Part shown: positions 54,868 to 64,000 of the stretch, one piece after another
Layout: each line of letters starts with the position of its first letter
Numbering within the stretch: position 1 is the stretch's first letter
Assembly: GCF_014529535.1 (NCBI RefSeq)
Contig: NW_023503293.1
Span: 248,001 to 312,000 of the forward strand
DNA length: 64,000 nucleotides
Direction of reading: 5' to 3'
Source: Bradysia coprophila
Taxonomy: Eukaryota > Arthropoda > Insecta > Diptera > Sciaridae
The notes under the pieces: model-generated
Seen by the model: only the letters and a program-made list of their open reading frames with translations
Databases searched by the model: none
Told to the model about the DNA's origin: nothing
Translations under genes and position numbers: made by a program

Positions 54868-54999
54868 GATGCCAAATAGAGTACTACTTTGTCTGGAAAA
54901 TGAATCCAGATTTATTACAGTGCTAAAATTTGTTTGATACACTGTTCCGTTTCAGTACTCTATTTAGAGTACCACTCATGCTTGAAGTGTGTTGATTGC
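54868..54999. mobile_element. CACTTCAAG-ended MITE, copy 3 (left end lost)
   Basis: It shares CCAAATAGAGTACTACTTTG, TTTATTACAGTGC and the right end GCTTGAAGTGTGTTGAT with 45283-45447. The left terminal repeat is missing. Confidence 0.65.
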
Positions 55000-57335
55000 G
55001 GTCATACATTCATGCATTTTCAATCGTCGTGAACATATTATGAGTGACTTGTATTTCTAAGACCATGACTTTGAGTCGAGGGACGACAAGCTGTTTGCAG
55101 TGGTGTCTACATTGCAGACTAATAAAATATTTTGCTGAAATATAACTTGCAGATCAAAAGAACGGATTCGATTAAAAAATACATATCAAACGAATGGATG
55201 TATTTATAGTTTTCTTTTATTTATTTTGTCCTTACATAAGTCAAGTTCAGTATTAAAAAAATTACATTTAAAAACAAAGATTTCATTTTTTTTTTGTTTG
55301 TTTTTGTTTTTAAACATTTTTGTATCGAAAAGAAAAAAGTTCATACAGTCTCGGAGTTCATCGTTCCAAATGAAAACCGATAATTTTTTGCCTTTTTATC
55401 ACATTCACATATAATTCCGCAACAAAAATAAAAAATAAAACTTTGAACGGTTTTTTATGCTATGGGAAATAAAATAAAATAATTTCACAAAAAATAATCG
55501 ATTCTCTTCACAATAAACAAACAAACGAAATTGATTTACACGCAGACTGTAACAAAATTAGAAGAAAAGAAATCAACATAACTAAGACTAGGCAAAACTT
55601 TAAACAATTTATTTTTTAAATTATGTTCAGTGATATATAGTGCATTAAGTCGGACTCGGTGTCCCGAACACACCTCTGTCCCATTTTCCACAGATTGTCG
55701 CTGAAGCTTCGACCGAGCATGAATAATATACAAATTGAAGGAGTGTGGTTGTCAGGTGTTCTGAATAAAATCCATTGGTTTCCATTCCATCACATAAAGT
55801 AAAGTATTCAGGGATATGTGAGCAAAAACAGTTTGTTTTGTTCTAATGATGGTTACCAATGGAAGAATTTATTGAGCACAGAGCACTCGACTGCCCGGAT
55901 TTCAAAGAAGTTACATGGACTTATCAGATTAACGTCTCTGTCGTAGTCCATTGCTTTGCTTTTCGTTCAGGTCAGCTCCAACGAAAGTATGACTTAGATG
56001 CTACGAATACACTGAGCAAAACCCTTGGTGCCTAGTGGAGCTTGCGTATTTTTTTTAGAAAAAAGAAAAATTAAAATTAAAGAAGAAAATGAAGATAATT
56101 TTTGGGCGAATTTTTGTTTTGTTAATTATTTACAATATTAATGATTGGAGGAATTAAACCAAAAAAAAAAAATCTTTAGTTTCAAGTTCTTTTCTCATAT
56201 TTTTGTTTTGGTTTTTGTTTGTTGTTTTGTCAGTGACCGAATTCAAGTAAAAATTTCACATTTTTATTGTTACAAAAAAAATTGTGATCGTGTTTTACGT
56301 CGTGTGTGTGTCTGTGTAGATTTTTCTTTGCGTTTTGTTTTTATTTTTATTTTTTATATAAAAAATGATTTAACAATTTCATTTAAATTGATTTCATTTA
56401 TTAGTTTTTTTTCTTCTTTTATCTGATGATGATGATTTGATACAAATTTACTTTATTTTCTATTTTAGACATTTTTCGTGTCATTAACAATTCCTTTCAA
56501 TTAATTTATTATTTTCTTTGCATTTTTTGTTTGTTTTTTTTTCTTTTTTTAAATATTTTTCCTTATATCCACCATTTTATGTGATTTGTTTTTTGTTGGT
56601 TACTTCTTTGCTAGTCAAGAAATACAGCTGTAGCTCAAAATTATACAAACATTTATTTAACTAATAATTTAATAATAATAATAATAACATAAACACCAGT
56701 ACTTCTCTATTATAATATTAATTTGATTTAAAAAAAAAAAAACGATTGAACACACGTACACGCATACATTTATATAGAGGCATGTATTGTGTGTACATAT
56801 ATTTCATACGGAAAAAAGCACAATTTTCTTCATAAGTCTAGTGAAAACAAACCCATTACAATAAAATCAATTTAATTGTTGTTTTTCTTCTCAGTAGTCT
56901 TCGTTTTTATTTCATTTTGTTTTTTAAATTAATTTTTTTCCTTTCCTTTTTATATTTGAATTTCTTTTGCTTCACATTATATATATATCCCCCTTCGTTC
57001 CTTCATTTTCATTTCGTTTTTCCCTTCCTTTTTTCTCTCCGTTTTTCGATCATCAATAATTAACATAAAATTTGAAAATATTTTATACTTTTCGCTCTCT
57101 GGTGTGTGGCGTGTCACTCTCTCTAATTCTCTGTCGATAATAAAATGTTTGATCAATTCGCAAAAATTACTTAAATGTTTTTGTCGCTTAACGGATTTTT
57201 CTCTCTTTTTATTTTAATTTTTTCTTTATTTTTCTATATCTCTCACTCTCCTCCAGAAATGTTTTTTTTTTTTTGGTGTTCTGGTGACCAATGTCCTCGA
57301 AGAGACGAATACAAATCGGTCATCTTTCCATTCTA

Positions 57336-57466
57336 GTCAAGTCATATACAACCAGTCGGTGAAATGAAATTTTCATACATTTTTCCGCATGAGCTGAAAA
57401 TTTTTGACAGATGACCCATTTTGTGTCGAATTTTCATTTCACCGGCTGGTTGTATATACTTGGCTT
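57336..57466. mobile_element. palindromic MITE (ATATACAACCAGTCGGTGAAAT ends)
   Basis: Inverted arms of about 30 bp: CATATACAACCAGTCGGTGA left, and TCACCGGCTGGTTGTATATA right. The spacer of ~65 bp is unrelated. Confidence 0.7.
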
Positions 57467-57658
57467 TTAATAAAAATTCAATTTCAGTTTTCGTATTTTA
57501 CACATTTTATGGGATGTGTTCACACTCAAAACAGAAGCAAAATATTATCGAATGGCCGCAGCATTATTGAACAATTGGAACATAACGTAAAAACATTTCT
57601 GGAGGCAAGCGGACAAACGAAATTAACTGAACGTTTATGTGGTCCTACCGTTATGAAT

Positions 57659-60600
57659 TTAGTCTGAACCATCCTCGTCGAGAAGATCTTCATACTTGTT
57701 TGACATTTGCAATTTCTGGAAAGGTAGGAAAAAATTTTTTTTAGCATTTTGGATATCACATTATTAAAAAAAAATAACGAAGCCCACAGAAACCTAAAAA
57801 TTGAGGCTGTAGTAGACACTATGTCAATTCGATGTCCACATTAATAAAATTGTTATGGTAAGTGATCATTGGATCACTGCAGTTTCAATCCCAACAGACA
57901 CACAAAATATAAGAAAAATGACAAAATTATTCATTTGTTACACTTTCCATTTCATTGACAATTGAAATTCACATCACAAACCAACCACACATCAACACAA
58001 TAATTATCAACCATAAAACTCATCCTTTCATCCTTTCATCAAATCTCGGACAAATACAAATATAATTGACTTAACTCCTAAGGGGTTCTCCATCGAAAGA
58101 GGGTAATAATTTGTAAAACTTAATAGTCCAATAAAGTAACGTAGGTATAGGTTGTGTATTCAATTTTCATTGTTACTGCTAAATGGAGGGCAAAGAAATT
58201 ACTCATTCATACCGATAACGATAAGGTATTCTGCAATGGTATAATTAGCGCGGCACTTTTATAATTTTTACTGTCTGTTTTAATCATTAACGCACACAAT
58301 ACGGAAAATTTCCCTTTTGCGAAAAATTTCCAGATGAGTATATTGTGAATATATTCTAGAAATAGTATATTGTGTCGCTAGAACCAAAAAGGTGTGTTTT
58401 TGACCCAGATGGGGAATACGTTCGAGGACGTGTTCAACAACGTGGTTAACAATTACACCTTTTTGGTCCGAGTAAGTTACTCAACATACAATATTTTATG
58501 TGGCCACAAGGTCAAATTCCGAACAAAAGTTGACACAACTGGGCCGAAAAAGTGGGGAAAACATTATTTCGTTTTGGTTTTCTATCTGGTGAGAGAATGT
58601 GACGTCCCGAGTAAAAGTAAAAGTCTCAAAAGTTCGAAAAGTTCACTGTCTCAAATTGTATTCTTTTCGAACCTTTGAGACTTTTTTTTACTCGGGGTTA
58701 TTCGCCCGCCTGAATATAAAATAGTTTTTTCATAAGTCGGGACAGAAAACGGGGTTTTTCACTGAGATTTTATCTGTTTTTCGATGAAATAGTTATTTAC
58801 GTATCTGTTGTGGACTGTATATTTTAGGCAATTTAGCGAGTTGTAGCCCGTACGAAGTGGAGGCAACAAGTGAAATTGCCTAAAATATACCGTCCACAAC
58901 AGATGCTTTTACAACTTTTCATGCTGAGAAAGATTCCGAAATTTATGCTCAAGACATTAAAAATAAACGCGTCCGTCTGGTGAGGTGGTTTTCAAGAATT
59001 TTCACTCAGTTCGGCCTACAACACGCAAAAAGTTATAAAAAACACACACAGACAGACACGCTTATTACTATTCAACGATAGCGAGGTTTTGGTGTCAAAA
59101 TAGAGCAGATGATATCCGGATAAGTTTAACTGAACTTTCATTTTGACCACGCTTTGATGTCTCTGCGATGTAAGTCTAATGAGATATACACTAGGTCTCT
59201 CTTCGTTTGGGCCCTCCTTGCGTTGAAACCATAAAGTTTTTCCTTTAGGACGTGGTGCATACATTGAATGAGACGATTTTCGAGCTTGTGCATGAGCATG
59301 AACAATCAACTCGTGTGGCCGTTTCGAATACCCCTAACGTAAAATGGTAATTGTGGAAAACTCAAACAAAATTAAATTGAAAAATCGACCAGCAGAGACT
59401 ATGTGCGCGTTAAAATAACCAAACCACATTCTCTCAATAGATCTAACGTTTGGACAAAACATTTCAATTAACCGTATATTACAATGATTAATGCGGAAAA
59501 GAGCATCATGAGGTCAACGGCCGATAAACGAATAATGCTGGAAGTTGTGTACTTGTTACGCGTAAATTAAATGGTAATTTTTCATCAACGATGGCATACA
59601 CACTGCCTGGGAATCTCTGGACTCTTTAAATTGACAACGAGTTCAAATTCAAAAGGTTTCATATGAAAACCAGAACTCAACAACAGTTCCAATCGTACGT
59701 AAAAATGGGGACGTGATTCGCTTGTTTGTCCACTTATGATTAGCAATTTGCAGTAAAATCTTATCATCGCGTTAGAAAAAAATAAATAGGACGGCAACCG
59801 ACTATGTAACCACAGCCACTCGCAATCTGTACTTATGATCGGAAGAAGAGAAAGACACGTCAGAGATAACCAGTCGCCGGTGGAAAACAATGCGAGCACG
59901 CGAACAATGCTCGCAGGAAATTTGGATTTGTCCTTGATGACGACAAGCATTTTTTGATAAGCAGAAGATTTTTGATGATCCCACGTTTCCAAACCGGCTT
60001 AATCAGTTTTTGATTCATTTGGGATGTCACCGATAGCTTCATTGGAACTATTTTTATTCGGACAAGAGCAGTCATCAAAAGGGTAAAGGAAAATCGATTG
60101 GTAACGGTGCCAATCTTCCAAAGTAAAATGTCTGACCCGATATGAATCGAAAGGACATTCTCATAAAATACATTCACTCCTTTAGCCAGACATCATACCG
60201 TTAATGAATTGGATCTTTACAAACATTCAATTTGACTTACAGGTTTTACTGGCGCTTGATACTTAGGCATGCGATCAATGTCTCTGGCTTCACCACTCTT
60301 GTCACGACGAGGCGGTTTCTCTTTGTCGTCACGAGGGGCTCTAACCTCATTCCGATTAACGCCGCTTGCTGCACGATTAAAATTGTCTCCACGATTTCGG
60401 TCCCCTCTGCAACGGATCGATTGAGAAAAAAATATTAGGAAAAAGTTCTCGTTTCAATGCGAAGACTGGAAACTCACCGCTGATCTCTTTGATTTCTTTG
60501 ATCCCGACTGTCTCTGTTGTCGCGGCTATCTCTGTTATCTCGATTATCTCTGTCTCTGTTGTCACGACGGTGATAGTTATCGTAGTCTCGATCTCTACCG

Positions 60601-62885
60601 CCTCTTCGATCATCTGAACGAAAATATTCGTTAATTAGACATACGATTCCCAAGTCAATAATCGACCGAGCTCGTTAAGAACTTACCAAATTTCCTTCCG
60701 CCACGTCTGTCCGGACTGTATCGCCTGTTACGTGGTGGGGATTGAGTGCGAGGTAAATCATCACCGCTTCTGTCATTGTCGCGCCGACGCCAACTATTTA
60801 CCTGATTATCTTCAACAACTTCCTCAGGCTCCTTTTCACTGCTCTCCTCGGTAGCAGCCTTTTCAATTCGCTCACGTTCTCGTTCTTCTTCCGCCGCTCG
60901 TTGCTTTTCCAATCGTTCTTCGATTTCACGTTCCTTGGCCGCCGTATCAACCGGCTTAGCACTGCCGAAAATCGTAGCTGCTGGAACCGGTGTAGGTTTC
61001 GGTCGTGGAGGTTCCACTTCAACAACAGCTGGAACTTCTTCCTCTTCCTTCTTGACTTCTTCGTCTACTTTCAACTCTGGCATCGGTAAGGTTCGTGGTG
61101 CTAAATTTAGTTTCGGTCTTTCGCCTCGAGGTGCATCATCAGCGACTTCTCTGTTATTACGCTCTTCATAGCCATTGTTCTGATTATTTCTTCGTGGATA
61201 TCGATCTCGATCGCCGTCACGCCCGTCACGTCCGTCACGTCGAAAATCGTTATTATCACGGTCACGGTCCTGATTGTAGCCGCCTCTTCCTGATATAGAG
61301 AAAAAAAATGACAAAAATTAGCATTTCAAGTGTGGAATGAAGGTAGTTACGCGCAACAGATTACCTTTCTGAAAACGATCCGGTGGAGGAGAATCTGAAC
61401 GAGGTCTTTGTTTGTCCCTCCAATTACCCGTTTCTGGGGATGGATCTCTATTTTGGCGGTTGTCACGGCCGTAACTTCCGTAACCTCCACGTCGACCAAG
61501 GCCACCACCATCATTATCTTCACGGATATCCTTGCGCCAGTTTGTAGACGTTTCATCAACATTGCTTCCGATATTGTCATATCTTCCACGACCGCCACGA
61601 TCTCCACGTTTTCCTTGTTCTTCATTAGGCAAATCAATTTTGAAACGACGATTCATCAGTGTGGGATCGGGTATACTGATCGCTGCAATCAAATCTTCTC
61701 TTTTGGCAAATTCAATGTAAGCGAAGCCTCGATTCTTGGAGCTGTTGTCATCTTCGCGCGGTAGTTTTATGTCCGTGATATTCATTTCGGCAAAGAATTC
61801 CTCGATATCCTCTCTGTTTGCATCGTACGGAAGTTTCGATAGGTAAGCCGTGAACGGTGAGTTTTCTGGAACATAATCGAAAACGCGACTGGCACGCGGA
61901 GCCGTTGGCAATGAAAATGTTTGCACTGGACGACATTGATCTTCTTCTTCTACAGCATCCGCCCATGAAGTTACAGTCTTTGTCACTTGAGATGAATTGA
62001 TGGGTTTCCCTTCGGACATAAACTCCTGCAAGGTTATTCCCTTCGCTCTTTTGGTTTTTTTACCTGAAACAAAATTCGCATTAAATTAGTTTCCGGATAG
62101 TAACAGGTCACAATAACTTAAAATAGATTTTATTGTTGCCGACTAGTACATTTTAACCAACCCCCTGTGTCAAGTTTCGTTCAAACTGAACAACAACGAT
62201 TTATGTTATATTGTCGCTAGGCAAACTGCTTACAATCGCTTGTTTCGTTCACGACTTTAGAACACTTTTCAAGCTGAAGTGTTATTTATTGCCCGTAAAT
62301 AGTATACACACACGGCGCGACAAAACCGAGAACGTAATCAACGAAAGCGAAAGAAATGAATCAATGTTGCCAAACACGTAATAGTCAACAAAGACCTCAA
62401 TCGCAAATAATAATAATAACTTGCAGAGCCAATTACAACAACACCAAAAAGTGAATCACAAGCGAACATATTTTGAAAGCACATTAAGTGCTATTAGGTC
62501 GTATATCAATGCTGGCTGGTAAATTTTGTGGATAGTCAAATACAACGTACACTGTCGAATGATACAGTTGCGCTAAATGCACAATAGAAAATATTTACTG
62601 GCCGAATTCATTAATTAAGTTTGTGTTTTGAGGAATACCAAATCGAAAAAATAGCCACGCGGTACCGAATTTCGTTGTGATATTGAAAAAAAATCTGGGA
62701 GTACGATTTTGACATTTCATGTAACATTGAACTGCGTTTTGGTGATTATTTCGAATGAATCAAGTTGGTCGGATGATTGGTTCCCAAATTAACACAAAAT
62801 TGACTTAATGGCACCGTGTAATTACAATTTAATTGAGAAAAATGAGCAAATCAAAAAATTTTGATAACTAACCTGACTTCGACAT
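57659..62885 (-). CDS. eIF4B: eukaryotic translation initiation factor 4B
   Basis: An RNA-binding cofactor that stimulates the eIF4A helicase during 40S scanning. Six exons on the minus strand: 62885-62873, 62063-61365, 61289-60687, 60613-60478, 60406-60241 and 57715-57659. Phases agree and give 557 residues. Features: basic start MSKSGKKTKRAKG with TLQEF and SWADAVEEED motifs; LPTAPRASR; and an RRM at ~76-149 with RNP2 AYLSKL and RNP1 RGFAYIEF. Next come an Arg/Asp/Gly-rich tract (~160-270), RPKLNLAPRTLP, and the conserved AATIFGSAKPVDTAAKEREIEERL block. A second Arg/Asp tract follows, then NKYEDLLDEDGSD at the end. The last coding exon (19 codons) is cut off by a 2.5-kb intron but matches the family C-terminus. 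Exon 1 codes only four full residues. Confidence 0.94.
58606..58697. mobile_element. palindromic MITE (CCCGAGTAAAAG ends)
   Basis: Arms of about 36 bp, CCCGAGTAAAAGTAAAAGTC against the inverted GACTTTTTTTTACTCGGGG, with a short spacer. It lies inside the last eIF4B intron. Confidence 0.75.
58803..58914. mobile_element. palindromic MITE (ATCTGTTGTGGAC ends)
   Basis: Arms of 32 bp (ATCTGTTGTGGACTGTATAT left; inverted copy with one mismatch right) around about 48 bp. It lies in the last eIF4B intron. Confidence 0.8.
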
Positions 62886-64000
62886 TTTTTTAGAAAGAAA
62901 TTTAAACAATTCTGCCAATGTGAGCACACGTAATTTTTATTGTATTCAACGAACCCAGGCGAAATTTTTGCAACGTACTTTTGACATTCCGAAAATAGAA
63001 TTTCGAATAGCTGTTTGAATGACGGTTTTTTGTTTCGAGAAAACGGAACCGGATCATGTTTAGTTCTTTTTTTTAAATTTAGGCCGCGAACTCAAAAATG
63101 AGATGACTTATAAAGGAACTAAGGCGTTCTTAGCAAAAAAATAGGGGAATAAGGACGGATTTACTATAATTCATAAAAATATCGAAGCTAACTGCAGTAT
63201 ACATAATGAAAAAATAAATAAAAATCTTTCAGGGTGCGATCCTGGCGAAGCAAGTTTATACTCGTCGAAAATACAGTAGATTACAACCTTGTTTGGTCAA
63301 ATAAATTTTTTTAAATGTGTGAGGTCGTAAACCATTTAAACTTATAATTAAAATGTAAATGATCATGAATAAATTGTTCGTAAAATATTTAAACTTAAAT
63401 TCTCAACAAATGTTCCCGTTACACGTCAAATGATGCCCATTTCCTCAACCATTCAACCAAGAATGTTTGTGCTGAAAATTGTGAATACTTTGTGAATTGT
63501 CGTATTTTTCTAACTTATTTTATTGATCAATTTCACTAGTTTTGTTTGCCTCTGTTGTCGAAGTTAGGTTTCTTTATGTTATTTGTTAGGTCTCTTGATA
63601 GGAGTTAGGGTCGACAACAGTATCTTACAATAAAAGTGAAATTGATGGATAAAACTTTGTTGAATTGGTATTAAGACAATACGGTGCTAATTATCAAAGA
63701 TGTGGAAAAACGAGTGGAAAAACGTGTGACTGACTGAATTGTTGACTAAAATCGAACCGTGAATAAAATAAGAACAATTCACCGTGCCTCTTACTTTATT
63801 TACGCACCAAATGATAAATGATAATAAATAATTTAAAAAAAAAATCAGTTGAATTGCTGTGCATAAAAACATCTTTTCGTGTTCTTGAAAGTGTAGCTAT
63901 AAGCTGAAAATAATGATAAATGAAAAAGTTGTGAAACGGTAGTACAACTAATAAGTAAGACGGTATCGAATTTTCAAATGTGATTTATAAGTCCTACGTC
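62886..64000. other. upstream region of eIF4B to window end
   Basis: Presumed 5'UTR/promoter side of eIF4B, then AT-rich DNA. No further exon was recognised. Confidence 0.5.

Larger units (their letters stand above)
52242..57658. other. intergenic region with MITEs and a probable long 3'UTR
   Basis: No gene was recognised. MITEs lie at 53423-53563, 54539-54724, 54868-54999 and 57336-57466. From about 55200 to 57658 the plus strand is T-rich with frequent A/T runs. Since eIF4B ends at 57659 on the minus strand, part of this may be its 3'UTR, which is inference. The 53963-54166 minus frame is featureless. Confidence 0.5.

Noticed and set aside
59585..60177. Overlapping minus-strand ORFs of 60-135 codons
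   Set aside because: They lie inside the last eIF4B intron, overlap each other in different frames and show no motif.

Overview
This is animal nuclear DNA, most likely from an insect and probably a lower dipteran. The genes are split by short GT-AG introns, the intergenic DNA is very AT-rich, and many small palindromic transposon relics are scattered through it. The gene set is insect-like, including a neuroparsin/ovary ecdysteroidogenic hormone-type gene, a family kept in mosquitoes but reported missing from Drosophila melanogaster. Species was not determined.

Layout: 1-5037 is repeats only. 5038-9009 (+) is an 8-exon coiled-coil centrosomal protein, probably centrobin. 9010-11886 shows no gene. 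AP-2 sigma (11887-12751, -) lies head-to-head with RNase P subunit Rpp21 (13255-14592, +). Mitochondrial pyruvate dehydrogenase E1 beta (15259-21760, -) has large introns. One of them holds a 393-bp hAT-like element full of CGATA motifs and a young, internally deleted copia element. A 5'-truncated LINE follows (23070-24486). Then come mitochondrial ribosomal protein L40 (25154-25889, +) and a neuroparsin-like secreted peptide gene (26487-28920, +) whose first intron contains the proteasome chaperone gankyrin/PSMD10 on the opposite strand. 29129-31670 is a short LTR retroelement with only a gag-like ORF. 33445-35335 is a cluster of minisatellites. 40715-41101 (-) is a small coiled-coil ORF and 42431-43129 (+) a secreted TULIP-like protein. 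The nuclear SR-type cyclophilin PPIG/Moca-cyp (46883-52241, -) has 10 exons. Translation initiation factor eIF4B (57659-62885, -) has 6 exons.

The host genes are mostly unrelated housekeeping genes (endocytosis, tRNA processing, mitochondrial metabolism and translation, splicing, translation initiation) plus two secreted proteins. There is no operon-like organisation. The physical links worth noting are the shared AP-2 sigma/Rpp21 promoter interval and the gankyrin gene nested in the neuroparsin intron. Exon borders were placed by eye from GT/AG sites, reading-frame continuity and family knowledge. No alignment or transcript data were available.
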